In this document: piece after piece, positions 36,944 to 49,964 of the stretch | How the letters are laid out: each line of letters starts with the position of its first letter | Numbering within the stretch: the first letter of the stretch is position 1 | NCBI GenBank assembly: GCA_023512835.1 | Contig: CM042088.1 | Location: 39,722,164-39,786,163, forward strand | Reading direction: 5' to 3' | From: Taxillus chinensis | Taxonomy: Eukaryota; Streptophyta; Magnoliopsida; Santalales; Loranthaceae | Length of the DNA: 64,000 bases | Position numbers and translations under genes: made by a program | The notes under the pieces: model-generated | What the model was told of the DNA's origin: nothing | Seen by the model: only the letters and a program-made list of their open reading frames with translations | Database searches by the model: none

Positions 36944-39900
36944 ATGAGCAGCGGTGTCGGATCGCACTCGCTGGCGTTCCGGGTGATGAGGCTATGCAGG
37001 CCGTCCTTCCACGTTGAAACCCCCCTCCGCATCGACCCCGCCGATCTCCTCGTCGGAGAAGACCTCTTCGATGATCCCTCCGCCGCTCCCCACCTCCCCT
37101 CCCTCCTTCACCCCCACGGCTACCTCCACCCAGCCGCCGGCGAGGCAGACTCCGATCCGACCTACCGCACCCGATTCCTCCTGCACGACTCCTCCGACGC
37201 CATGGGCCTCTCTGGCCTCCTCGTCCTCCCTCAGTCCTTTGGGTCCGTGCCCCCTACCTCTCTCTCCTCCTTTCCCTTCAACCTTCGTATCTTGTGACCT
37301 TGTCTGTGTGATTCGTGATCCTAGACTCTAGAACCCTAGATGCTAATTTTTTTTATTATATTATCTTTTTTGCCGAGGTTTCAGGGCGATTTATCTTGGG
37401 GAGACATTCTGCAGCTACATTAGCATTAATAACAGCTCCGACATTGAAGTTAGGGATGTCAGTATTAAGGTCCGCATTGAACCCTATATATGCATTGTTT
37501 TGATTCATCAAGTGGGTGTTTGGGGAGCTTATTATTTTTGTTTATAAACACAAGTTAAAAACAGCTAATTTTGTTGTTCATGTTTATAAAAAATTTTAAA
37601 CAAAAATGAACTCCTCCCCCTGAACACCCTCTAAGCTGGGAAGCTCTATTTTAGCTGTCGGCTAGAAGTTTCTTTAGTTGGGAAAGTAGCTTAAAGTTCA
37701 TTGATTAATTGCAGGCAGAAATTCAAACCGAAAAACAGAGAATACTGCTTCTGGATACATGCAAGTCACCCGTTGAATCAATCCGTGCTGGAGGGCGTTA
37801 TGATTTTATTGTGGAGCATGATGTAAAGGAACTCGGTGCTCACACGTTAGTTAGTCATTTATTGCTAATCATATGTACATGTTCCTTGTTTCATGGATCT
37901 AAACCTTTCACCGAGCTATGTAACTTGATTTACATGTTCTGTTGCCTTGATTTGTAGACTGGTGTGCTCTGCTTTGTACAATGACGGTGATGGTGAACGT
38001 AAATACCTTCCCCAATTTTTCAAGTTCATAGTAGCAAATCCGCTCTCTGTCAGGACAAAGGTATATCAACCGTTTCCTATTTATTATTGATGATGCAATT
38101 TGCTTGAAAATTTGAAATGATCTCAAGGATTACTATGTGTAACTAATAATCCCGCCAGCAGTTCTTGCTTCATGTCATGTTGTTTTAGCTGTTTTCATAA
38201 ATCTTTGTTCAACTTCTCTAATTAATATTTTTATTCCCGTACAGGTCCGCATTGTCAAGGTAGGTCCATCAATCCTCTTTAGGTACATGACTACTGCTAC
38301 AACCGGAGTTAAAGTTATGGTTTTTCAGTTTTTGCATAGCCAATCATTTTGGTTATCATATTAGATCTATGTTATAAAATTACAACCACCTATAGTTCAG
38401 GGCAAGACATGCCCTAGGCATTCTACTTCTCCAGTGCTTGTACCTAAAAACACATATGTACTTTAAATTGTTTAAATGAGTTTGCATCCCCTTTAATTGA
38501 TTAAAGAGATAAAATGTCAAATATTTCTAATCATACATCACTAAGTCCAAGAGTGTGAAATGCTCAATAGAAATAAAATAACTAATTATTATTATTATTA
38601 TTATCTCCAAGTAATATTTGTTTGAACAGAATTACATTTCAGTCTCATTCTATTAAATTTTCCCTTCCCTTTAGTTTCACCTACATTTTGGTTTTGTTTC
38701 AAAGTAATATTAATAGATTTTATTTTCTAATTATTCATTCTATCATTATTGAGCTTAATGTAATGAAATAAATTAGAATTGTAGACAAGGAAACTAGGAA
38801 AGAGAAAGGAAGGGAAAAAGAGAACATATAAATGTGGTGGACAACAATTAAGAAAAAGAGAAGAAAATATGAGAAAAGAAAAGAAGAAGAAGAGCGAGAA
38901 TAGAAGAATAAAAGGAGAATAAAAAGAGCTGGGCTTTTTTAGGGCTTGAACTTGGATTGATTTTTGGTTACAAGTAATATATTTTTAACTTTTATTTTTT
39001 GTACATAATAAAATAATATCCTAGACTATAATAAGCCAATAAGTTGGTTAAAGTGGCCCAATATAACTTTCCTAGAAGTCAAAGTTATTAAAATTTTTAA
39101 AAACCCAAGAATTAGGCTCAATTTATATTTTTTTAAATAAAAATAATTATATAATCGAATTGTCAGTGAAAAATAATTATATGAATTGGTTCAAATTGTT
39201 TTACTCTTGAATCAAATTGTAATATTATAATCGTGAATCATATGATTCTATTCTCACTGATCCAAACAATCAGAAACTCTGACTTGCTTTTGGTTCATGT
39301 TCCCTTGTGACACTTGAAATCTCTCATGATACATTGATTATGAGGTATATACGCATAGGTTCTGATACCTACCTGTTTCCTTGTAAATGTTTTTTTGTTT
39401 TGTTTTGATCTGTAGCACACTAATTTCTGCTTGCTTGGTGCTTAATTTACTATTTCTTAATTTTCTGTCACACATTAGAATTATTTTCCTGAGATGATTC
39501 TTGTTAAATGTATGCATCATACTACCTCATCTATCCTTGATTGGTGTATCCTTATCTATCTCAGGACAAAACATTTCTGGAAGCTTGCATTGAAAACCAT
39601 ACTAAATCAAGCCTTTACATGGACCAAGTTGAATTTGAGCCATCACAGCACTGGAGTGCAAAGATACTGAAAGCTGATGAGCACCATCCCGAGAAAGATG
39701 CTCTTGCCAGGTTTTGTGATAAAATGAATTATTGGCTTTGAGGTTTATTGTTGAATTTATATGCATATTTTCTCTTCATTTCTTTTCCGCATGCTTTAAC
39801 ACTAATCACCTAGTGTGTTAATTTGTGTTGGATTCACAATTTGGAATGACAGAGAGATATTTAAGCCACCAACACTAGTTAGATCTGGAGGAGGAATTCA

Positions 39901-42900
39901 CAACTATCTTTATCAGTTGAAATTGTCTCCACATGGTTCTACACAAATGAAAGTAGAAGGAAGTAATTTCCTTGGTAAACTTCAGATAACATGGCGGACA
40001 AATTTGGGTGAACCTGGCCGGCTGCAGACTCAGCAAATCCTGGGCACTGTAAGAGCATATTCTCTGGCAGTCTCTTGATATCTTTGGCATTTTGAAAATT
40101 CTGCATAAATGTAGTCTTATAATCTTGTATATTTCTTTATTGTAGGTATACCATGCCATAATTTTGTTGTTTTATTTTTATTCATTTGTTCCTTCCTATT
40201 TCATCAGCTTCTAAAAGTATGGTTTTGTTAACTCTGCATATCTCAACTTCTTTCTTTAATGTTTGGTCCCATCCCTTGTCCTTTAATGGGACAGGTCAGC
40301 AGCCTCGAGAACTTTTTTTTGTTGTTGGTACATAGACTTTATGAATTCACTTGAGTAGTAGTTATATGGCTTAGTTTGATTTTAGAGGTTTACTGGCCGG
40401 CCTGGTTATACCTCTCAACCTCGTGTTATTAAGTCAGCAGAGGTATATTTTCCCATCTTTTACCTGCAAAACTATTGATGTATGAGTATTGACCAATTAT
40501 TGAGGTATGTATGATACAGTCCACACGGAGCATATCCTTTTGTTGTAGGTTTGATGTTTTACGTCACATTGCAGTTGAGTAGATTTCCTTGCATGGAATA
40601 TAAGTACTTTTATTCCCTCTTTACATTCTAGTTTATATAAATATTTATGGAAACAATTTGAAATGCACTGTTAAAACTTCCCCAAGTTGAGTATTTCATA
40701 TGATATCTTGCAATTGCAATATATCTGAAGTAATCTTTCTGGATTTCACAACTCAGGTGTAGGTGCAGCCATAAAGTGGACATTTTGTCTAATATTCTAA
40801 TACTTGTTTTCCTTTTAAAAAATTTGAACTGATTTTTATTAACAGACATTAAGGCTAAGTGTAGAGTCATGTTTATCCCTATTTCTATACTCATGCTATA
40901 CCAATGCTTATGGTTTTATCATGTTCTTTATTTTTTGTTGTGTCCAAACTCATTAAATTTCGTTCTATCATGTTCTACATGATTTGTTGTTTTATCATGT
41001 AATTCTACTACCTTCTTGGTGGTTTTTAATAAAATTTCTTTTTCCTGATAAGAATAAAAACCCATGGAATTTGTTTCTGCAGCCCATTGCACACAAAGAA
41101 ATTGAGTTGCAAGTGGAGGAGGTTCCATCTGTCATCATTTTAGGAAAGCCCTTTTTGGTAATGCTTTCATGGTGTCATATTGTGAACTTCGCATGCAATT
41201 TTTTTTATTTAAACTTAAATTTTTTGATGCTGTTCTTTAATATCTATACTTTTATTTTGTTTATAAAAATATATATACATTTATACATTTCTTTAATATC
41301 TATGCTGTTCTTTTATTACATTTATACATTGTGACCTCCTTTTCTTTGAATTCCCTGTCTTGTTATAGATGTGAATTATTGTTCTGTAACTACTACACAT
41401 CTTTAAGCCTCTAGGATTTTTCTCCAATTATGCGTAGTTACATGCAGCAATGAACAAAATTTTGAATATTCCTTTCCTCATGAGTCATGAGCAGTTTATA
41501 ATATTACTATACCAAGTTTTCACCTGTTAACAATAGTTTCATTTTTGGTTGGCTGAAACGAACCCTTCAACATGGAAGCAGCGTATCCCAGTGCTGCACA
41601 AAGCACATCTTGCTGCTGATAAGATATCCTAATCTACTTTGTCATGAGCATGCATTTTTCCTTTACGAAACAAAACCATCTTGATACATGACCAAGAAAT
41701 AAACCAGACATCACTCAAATTTAATAATCAATACTATCCTGGATATTGCTGCAAAATTTTAACGGTGTGGTGTGCAGCTTCTGACACTTATTTTAGCACC
41801 CATATGAAAACGAACTTGCAAACTGAGCTAGTGTGTCAACAGGTACGCTTGAATCTCACGAACCAGACAGATAGGAAGATGGGCCCCTTCGAAGTTTGCA
41901 TATCTCAAGTCAGCCTACATGAAGAAAAGGTTGTTATGATTAATGGTCTCCAGACATTGGTAATGATCTATTTAGACTAAAACTGGTTTCTGAGACTGTG
42001 CTAACCACTAATTCTATGTCATTTAAAGGTTTTGAGCTTGTATTTGTTCTTATTTCTATAATTGGTTAAAAGTTAAAACAATCTTAATGCCCTCGTACTG
42101 CATAGCGTTAGATACTCTCCAGAGATCTACTTCTTTGTGATAGGATAGCTCTTCAGTTGAAGCCATGATGTAGTGTGTCCGTCATGTGAGTTTCAGGCGC
42201 CATCCAAATACGCCACATGGAATGTTAATTTGTCGTTAGCAATCACAATATTCAGACTTCAGTGCAAACAGTGTGAGAAACTATAAATGTATTTCTGATA
42301 TTTTAGTTTTCACACCCATGTGCAGGTTTTGCCTCAAATGGAGGCATTTGGCTCTACAAAATTTCACTTGGTAAGAAGGATATCTTTTGTCTTCACCTTA
42401 TAGGTCAATTTTATTTCATATGTAATTTGACTAGGTACTCTTCAGTTAGGAAAACTATTTGTATGAAACTTGAAAATATAGGAATGTAATTTGTGCAACT
42501 GAGGCCCTCAGGTTACGTCGTATGATTTGGAGACCTCAAGTTAATTCTTCCTGACTGATGACTGATTAAGTTGGGAAGAAGGGTTAGAATGATTTATAAT
42601 TGCATGAAGAAGGGTGTATGTATATAGCACATTATTTAAGGACCATGTGGGATTGGGTTGCCACATTAATTGCTGGAGTTGTCCTCCCTTCACGCTCTAC
42701 CCTATTGTAAATTAAACAAGATTTTGGACCATAGTTACTTTGTTATTATTGATTTATCCACCAGCAGCTTAATACTGTAAAAATACCTTTCCACTTCTGA
42801 ATGACTCATTCTTCCTATGAGCGTTCTGCGGTAGGATGAGGATTAATACCTAATTTTGGACTTTCTATGAATTAAATCTTTTTTTATTGCTGTAAATTAT

Positions 42901-43352
42901 CTTAATGATGCTTTGCTGGTGTGTCGGTTTATGTAGAATCTGATCGCCATAAAACTCGGGGTTCAGAAAATCGCAGGCATTACAGTCTTTGACACACGCG
43001 AGAAGAAATATTATGATCCATTGCCTGATATGGAGGTTGGTTGTCTGTATACAGAGTTATATAAATCAATTAGTTGTTTCATGCTGTTAGTAGTTTTTTT
43101 TAGAGGAAAATAGCCAAGACATCCTGTCTGGTTAGTTCCAGACACGAAACCACTTGCTTGGCGCATGTGGAGGATTCTTGCAATATAACGTTGTAAAATA
43201 AATGTTTCAAATCCTAGTGAGTGGAGGAAAATCCCCAAGTGCTGGGAATGATATGATGCTGTCTTCAGGGCTGCCATTTAGTTAGCAATTTTAGGAGTGC
43301 CTGATCGTTGGTATTGTCCATTATGCTGCAGATATATGTGGATTCAGATTGA
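36944..43352 (+). CDS. TRAPPC13: TRAPP complex subunit 13 (TRAPPC13, DUF974)
   Basis: Twelve coding exons: 36944-37242, 37385-37469, 37715-37845, 37958-38060, 38245-38259, 39565-39710, 39853-40048, 41083-41157, 41843-41959, 42326-42370, 42937-43035, 43332-43352. All junctions are GT-AG and in phase, giving 443 residues. The protein starts MSSGVGSHSLAFRVMRL, followed by HVETPLRIDP, and has the TRAPPC13 hallmark AIYLGETFCSYISINN (about 100), then KYLPQFFKFIVANPLSVRTK, FLEACIENHT, ILGKPFLVRLNLTNQTD and a short C-terminus ending IYVDSD. TRAPPC13 is a beta-sandwich-type subunit of the large TRAPP tethering complexes that act on Golgi and autophagy-related vesicles as Rab activators. Exon 5 is only 15 nt (VRIVK) and the last coding exon only 21 nt. 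Exon 1 is GC-rich. No break is seen. Confidence 0.92.
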
Positions 43353-44279
43353 TTTATGGGTAGCTTGCAACGCTTAATCCTATTTGACATGGTGGTTTGG
43401 ATACCTTGAATCCTTGGTTGATTATGGATAGCCGGTGGCAATGGATGCCGCCTTGGTAGATGTGAGGAGAATGTGCATATGGTTTGATAGCATTGCAGAA
43501 GCAAATGCAAGTTTTTAGCACCCGGTATATTCTGCTCGCAGCTTGCATTGGCTAATGCGATTTCTCTTGGTTTTTTTTTTTTGTTAAAAAATATTGTGTT
43601 TATTGGTAAGTAGTACTGGAATATAGCACTCCGTGCATTTTAGGAATAGTTACTAATTTATGTTTATTTTCATGGACTTTTCACAATGCTCGGTCTCTGA
43701 ATTTAAGCATTATTGTAGATTCAATCCAAAACCATTTATGAAGTCGGTTCCACAGGGTAAAATATTTGATTAGCATATTTGTGTTTCTTAATTTTATTTT
43801 CATAAAAGAAAAAGGGAAAAAAAGAAGACCAGAGGAGAGATTTTTGCCATGACAGAGGTTTTTGCCAGCCCTGCTGTTCACATCAATTCTACAATTATTA
43901 ACCTGGTTTTACAAGCGTGCCAATTCTAATTTGGTTGCGTATTGTGCTCCACCTCTCTATGAGGTGTTGTCTTCATTTTTACACATGCACAGGGACAATA
44001 CCATTGTTATTGAAGGAAGCAAGCACGCACCTAGCAGAGCACTACCTTAAAAAAACTTTACCACTGCGAAATGTTATTTTTTAAAGACTCGATAGACATG
44101 GCTTTCCCAGTGAGCAACAGCCGGATTTGCTTGCCCCTTGCTGGTGAACCACGACTAGAGATGATTACTATTAAAGCTCGCGGAAATTTGATCCGACATA
44201 TAAGGCATATAAGCAAAAGCAACGCAGCTATCGTGTTTCTAATCATGTCTAAGAGTGGGAATTAAACTAGTTGCTTCTT
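43353..44279. other. TRAPPC13 3' UTR and intergenic DNA
   Basis: No further gene is seen. Short ORFs lack family features. Confidence 0.4.
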
Positions 44280-44495
44280 AAGTTCTTTAAGGAGATACCT
44301 GAAATTTTACATCTCGAGCTCACCCTGATCTGTCAGTTTGGGCACTTCAGGTCGGATTGGTCAGGGTGGAACAGTATTTTTTAGCTTAATTCTGTTTAAA
44401 AATACCGGGTCGGGCAAAACTCAAACCCAGCCTGATGGTGTGTCGGGTTGGGGTGGATCGGGTTGGAGCAGGGCAGGATAAAATTGTCATCCCTA
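44280..44495. mobile_element. Short GC-rich hAT-type MITE
   Basis: The right end, reverse-complemented, reads TAGGGATGACAATTTTATCC followed by TGCCCTGC. The left end (AAGGAGATACCTGAAATTTT then ACATC) is a diverged match. Inside are CCGGGTCGGGC, GGTCGGATTGG and GGGTGGATCGGG blocks, like those in the element at 22270. The two are probably related. Target duplications could not be set. Confidence 0.4.
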
Positions 44496-45344
44496 AAACC
44501 AACTAGGTGATGTTAGGTTCGGATTTGAGGAAGAGGGTAGGTTATGCTCCATAGTGGATGATGGTGTGATTTCTGGCTAGGGGAGTGGGGCTCTTTGTTG
44601 GTTCAACGAAGAAGATGGTGAGGGGTTTTAGTTGTGTTGTTTTCAAATTTCAACCATGCCGATACCATCATAGCTCAATTTTGGTGTTTGTATAGAAAAT
44701 GGGATTTGGGATTGATTTGGGGTGACGAGAATACGATTTGAAGATGGGTTTGGCGTGGTTGGCAGGGTATGGGGTATGGGGAGACACGGCTGGACGTGCA
44801 ATGGCAGGAGGAAAAGCTGGTTTTGGCAAGACGGGAAAGATGGGAAGGAATTCATACCCAAAGCATCATTGACTTCGGGGTGTGAGAGGATTCACGTGCT
44901 TGCATCACTACGTCTCTACACCTGAGGTGAAGACAGCAACAATACGAGGGAGATGGAGAGAGAAAGGAGAAGGAAAAAGACAACGCAAAGAGATAAGGAT
45001 GTGGTGTAGATTTTTCTTTTTGGTTTTTGTTTTTTGTGCTTGACATGTGAACTAAGATAAGCGGGAAAGAGAAGAAGGTGATGGCTAAGGTTTCTTGTTT
45101 TTTGAATTAGATATTTTTTAATTGATGTATTTAGGTTTTTTGGATTGAAAAGACGATTCAGGTTTCAACAAATTACGGAAAAATTATTTTTGGACTCAGA
45201 GCATTACGGCAAACGATCTCGTGTCATTTTTACTTGAAAATGATTTCGTTTTTGCGTCAAACTTGTAGTATGTGTCCTTAAACCATTTTATTGCAGAAAA
45301 ATAATAATTTTTAATTTCTTAAAAAAACTTTGGAAGCAAATGTA

Positions 45345-45347
<3 letters not shown>
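44496..45347. other. Intergenic DNA with a GC-richer patch
   Basis: Bases 44520-45000 are GC-richer, with G-rich runs on the plus strand. They hold short ORFs on both strands but no recognisable domain. They may be a captured or decayed fragment. Confidence 0.3.

Positions 45348-45402
<55 letters not shown>
45348..45402. repeat. (AT)n microsatellite
   Basis: About 27 uninterrupted AT units in AT-rich intergenic DNA. Confidence 0.9.
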
Positions 45403-45404
<2 letters not shown>

Positions 45405-47581
45405 AAATTTTCGAAAAAAACAAATATAATAGGAAAATGAGATTCATGATCTAATCCGAAGTGTCATTTTGAAAGTTTATTTGATCCCATAATCGAGCAT
45501 GGTCAAAGGTGTTAATCCTTAAATTTGATTTTCTATCGCTCGAAGCTAATTCTTTGCGTTTGAAGGCCTTTTCGAATAAGTCATCCATTGAAGGTACACC
45601 CTTTGAATTAACGGTTTATTTGCCTATACAAAGTGAGTAACTTATAGGAAAGAAGCATGTTTATGTCCAATCTGGTCAAATTATCATCCAACAATAAGGA
45701 TAACCTCTATGTTAGGAAAAGTCCTCGAATTCAAACTTTGAAAGTCATCTAATGAAATATTTCTAATTTATAGTCCTTTGGCCTATAAAATCCTTTGAAT
45801 ATTAACTTGAGCTTTGAATGTCTTTTTTATTTTAACTTCAAAAGCTTTTTAATTACAATGCACTCTGATAAAACACTTATGATTTCAAATCTTTGAGTTT
45901 TGAAATCCTATGATGAAAGTCCTTTGACTTTTAAAAGTCTTATAATTTGTAACTTTAAAAACTTTCTGATTTCAGCGTAGACTTCAAAAGCTTTCTCATT
46001 TGATGATAATCTCAACTTTCAAAACTTTTTTATTTTTAAAGTCATCTAATTTTAACTTTTTTGACTTTAAAGTATTTTGATAAGAGTTTTAGCCTCTAGA
46101 CCTTTAAAATCTTTTGGTCCTATAAAGTTATCTATTTTTCTTTGTCTTTGAATAGCTACGTAAGTTGTTTGTTTTCTTTAATATGATCTTTTTCTTTTAG
46201 AGTGTTTTGATAGGCTTCAAAGCTTGTCTAATAGGTTTCAAAGTTATCTGATTTCTCTAGTCTTTTAAGTTTATTGATTTAGAATGTCTACAATCAAGCT
46301 AAAACTCGACTTCTTTCCTACTACACTTCCTAAGGCATGATATGTATTTGTTCGACATCTTCAAGCTCGAATTTTTTTTTCCTTGACTACTACTTGCTAA
46401 CCAATTCTATCATTGTATTGATAACAATAAAAATCTTTTACAAAGGTAGAACAAACTTATATTAACATTTATTTGAGATATCATGAAATTACTTCACATT
46501 CATCATATAATGTTGTGGCATATGAGAATGTACACAAATACATTGATTGTATAAATATACAAGTGGTGGGTTAGGACAATACCTGTTAGTTTTCACATGA
46601 GTGCTAGTCACCAACCCTTGATCTGGAGACAAGCATGAGAGTCACTTATCCAGTTTCAAATGAATTGAAATTTTAGAGATGTGACAAGTCAATTTTTTAC
46701 CAAGACATTATAAATTATGCTTTTGATAAATCATTGAAATCTAACAATTAAAATATAAATTCGTTAGCAATCAAAATACTTAAACAATATAAATCTAACA
46801 ATTAAAATCTAACAATTGATAGTGAGATGTTTTTCTACCACTCAAAATACTTCACGAAGAGTTAGCACGTCCTATAAATATTTCGTCTCTAGTTTAGTCT
46901 CAATAGCTATTTTCTTCTTGTATGTGCACATATGAGTCATATATGAAACAAGAGAAGTCAGAATGCTATAAATAGCAAAAACATTGCTTGTCACATTTGA
47001 ACAATCAACTAACCTGGAGTCTCCACACAGGCACCACTTCAATCCAACAATTTGGCTCCTAAAGTTAGGAGTTGCAAGCTTAACCTTGAGAAATTCAAAA
47101 TTATATTTGTCGGAAGCCAATATGAATAGTGCAATAGTGTTTAACAATAGTATGCTCCATCTTAAATTTGAACACTTGTTTTTCTTTTAAAAAAATTATA
47201 AAGAACTAATAAAGTAAAATATATAATTTATTAAAATTTTTAGTTAAAACATGATAATTTATAATGATGTGATTAATATTTTTCAAAAAATATTTAATAA
47301 ATTCAATATTTAATTTATTGGCAATTCGTTTTGTACAGAGGAAAATATAATTCCAAGTTCCGTACGGGCACGGGTATCGAATATTATAGTAGTAAGTAAT
47401 AAAAAGTTGTATAGAGATTCCGCATCGCACGTTAGATTATAGTAGTAATATACGTCATAATGGTGGGAACAAATAACGGCCACGATGGTATGCGCATGGA
47501 GATGGTCGTCGGCAACCTGTCCACAGAGACCTGACAGACCATAACTCGAGGCGAAGATAATCTATTTCTGGTAACCGCCCC
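45403..47581. other. Intergenic, including a degenerate repeat tract
   Basis: From about 45770 to 46290 short motifs such as AACTTCAAAAGCTTT, TTTGACTTTAAA, AACTTTCAAAACTTTTT and GGCTTCAAAGCTTGT recur at irregular 25-45 bp steps, like an eroded tandem repeat. The rest is AT-rich with no gene. The last 300 bp form the CBSX5 promoter. Confidence 0.4.
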
Positions 47582-47589
47582 TATAAATA
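47582..47589 (+). promoter_or_regulatory. TATA box of CBSX5
   Basis: TATAAATA in the context CCGCCCCTATAAATATTTC, 110 bp upstream of the ATG at 47692. A leader of about 80 nt is expected, with no upstream ATG between 47612 and 47692. Confidence 0.6.
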
Positions 47590-47691
47590 TTTCTCAGACC
47601 CCATTTTTTTGTGAGGGACTCCTCTCTCTGTCTCAGTACTTAATCCCTTCTCCTTCCTCTAGCGCTCCGGCTCTCTAGATCTGTGCGTTTT

Positions 47692-49360
47692 ATGGCAGTG
47701 AGCTTGTTGGCCAAGCAAGTGTCCGACATATGCATTGGGAAGCCGGCGCTGAGATCGCTTCCAGCCTCGGCCACCGTTGGCGATGCCGTGTCCGCCCTCA
47801 AGAGGTCCGGCGAGAGCTTTCTGAGTGTGTGGAGCTGTGAGTGCGCCGAGGACGCCGCGCCGACAATAAAGACTAAGGGGATCGAAACCAACCACCAATG
47901 TGTGGGTAAGGTTTGCATGACAGACGTTGTATGCTTTCTCTGCCAGGACCAGAATCTTAGGTCCCCAGCCTCCGCGCTGCAATCTCCAGTCTATGTTCTT
48001 CTCCCCAAGGTCCCCAATGGACTTATTAGGCATCTCCAGTCTAACTCCAGGTTTTTATTATTTATTTATTTAATTTATAAATTTAAAACATGTTTGGAAA
48101 AAGCTATATATATATATATATAATAAATATTTATAGCGGCATATCTACAGTTAAAAAATAGAACAAAAAATAAAAAAATAAAATATTACCCATATATAAG
48201 ATACATAGAACAAAAAATAAAAAAATAAAATATTATTTTTAATTTAAAGAACGCTTGTAATAAAAATATTATTTATTTTCAGTTTTTTATTTTCTATTCC
48301 AAAAAAGTAACCCTAAAATCCCATTTCTTAGTCCAGCGTGTTCATAGATTGATACATCAATTTTGTTATCAGCCATTTAATTCCTCTTAAGCTGTTTTAA
48401 TATATTCTTTAAAAACTAGATCAAAGAGCATATCGATACATGTAGCTTGAAAATTCAAGATGCAATCAGGTTTTAGCCAATTTGGATCATCCTCTAATTA
48501 ATAATTTTTTTTTTTAAATCCTCAGCTTATTAGAGGCCATAGACTTGATCCAGGAAGGTGCACAGAACCTGGTTGTGCCAATCCAGAGTCCCAACAACCG
48601 GAGGAAAAAGCTGTTGTCGCCTAATTCCACCAGCCACAACGGCTGCCTATACTGCTGGCTCACACATGAAGATGTGGTTCGCTTCCTTCTCAACTCCATT
48701 GCTGCCTTCTCCCCCACCTCATTCTCCTCCATTCGACATCTCAACATCATTGACCCCGTTGATGGCCTCACCGTCCAGTACAGCGCCCCAGCCTCTTCCA
48801 TGCTGCCCGCCATTGCCAGCTCCCTCCTTGAGCAGACCTCTGTCGCTGTTATCGATGAGGATGGCAGGTTGCAAGGCGAGATATCGCCCCTCACAATTGC
48901 ATGCTGCGATGAGAGGGTGGCAGTGGTGGTTGCAACCCTATCTGTTGGGGACCTCATGACCTACATTGACTGTCACAGTAACCCACCAGAGTACCTTCTC
49001 CAGGATGTGAAGGCCCGGCTGGAAGAGAGGAACCTGGGAATAGCAAGAGAGCTCATGGAACAAGATGAGCTGTCAATGGTTTCTTCACTGTCTTCTTCCT
49101 CATGTTCGTCCTCAGATGATGAATTTGGGTTGTTAGGTACTAGGCAACCATGGTCCAGCAGGGCTTCAGGCAAGATGGCGAGGGGGAGTGAAGCCATTGC
49201 CTGCTACCCTTGGAGTTCGTTGGTGGCTGTGATGGTTCAGGCGCTTGCCCATCGTGTGAACTATGTTTGGGTAGTTGAAGATGACCTCAGCTTGGTAGGA
49301 ATAGTGACACTAGCTGGCATGCTTGAAATTTTGAGGAATCACATATGCGCCCAGCCATAA
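47692..49360 (+). CDS. CBSX5: CBS domain-containing protein CBSX5
   Basis: Two exons, 47692-48050 and 48526-49360, with a GT-AG intron splitting an AGC codon; 397 residues. The start is MAVSLLAKQVSDICIGKP, matching the conserved family N-terminus. CBS-type repeats are spread over the protein: the first around 1-110, with GKVCMTDVVCFL; a second starting LLEAIDLIQEGAQNLVVPI (about 121); then QTSVAVIDEDGRLQGEISPL; and a last one ending HRVNYVWVVEDDLSLVGIVT. A serine- and acid-rich linker (about 303-318) separates the last pair. CBS domains bind adenine nucleotides. CBSX1 and CBSX2 regulate thioredoxins, but CBSX5 itself is not well characterised. The intron carries a 30-bp direct repeat (48159 and 48206). 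The gene is convergent with the TPR-like gene 605 bp downstream. Confidence 0.9.
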
Positions 49361-49964
49361 AAATGGAGAGGTGAGACGATGCTCGGGAGAGGGTTTATAA
49401 GCAGAATAGATGTTCCATGCACAAAACTGTTTATAAACACTAGCTAGAAGTGTCTGTAAACAAATTAATTTCCCCCAAACACCTTCTAAAAGCCAACTTT
49501 AATATCTGAAATAAAGTGAGGTTCTTTTTTTCTTTTAAATGGGTGCTCAAATGTAGCTTTGTTTGATGATTTGGATCATAATAGATATGTAGAGTTCAAG
49601 ATTTACTTTACAATGTTACTGGTATTAAATTTGTACACCAAACGAATGTGATGTCCTTGAAGGCCTTGCCTGGAACACTTGAGCAAGCTTTTATTTCCAT
49701 GCCTATTTTGATAATCAAGAGATGATTGTGTGAAAAATGTACGGTCTTGATAGCTTACCGTTGTCTTCAGTTTAATAAAAAAAGTGAAGATGGAACAAAA
49801 AATCATTCTCTCCTTTTTTATTGTCCTCCATTGCAATTATTGTCCAAATGCAAGCCTGTCCATGCTGCATTTGGACATGATCTCTTGCGCAGAGAGAGAA
49901 GATACAGGGGAAGCATGGATGTACTGAGCAGTACAAGTCATGTTTCTTTGTTCACGTGAAATAG
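49361..49964. other. Convergent intergenic space
   Basis: This holds the 3' UTRs of CBSX5 (plus) and the TPR-like gene (minus). No gene or element is recognised. Confidence 0.5.

Noticed and set aside
48159..48235. 30-bp direct repeat in the CBSX5 intron considered as a CRISPR-like or regulatory array
   Set aside because: Only two copies in A-rich DNA; simple duplication is enough.
48514..48959. 147-codon minus-strand and 133-codon plus-strand ORFs over CBSX5 exon 2
   Set aside because: Overlap the conserved CBSX5 frame in other frames, and show no family features.
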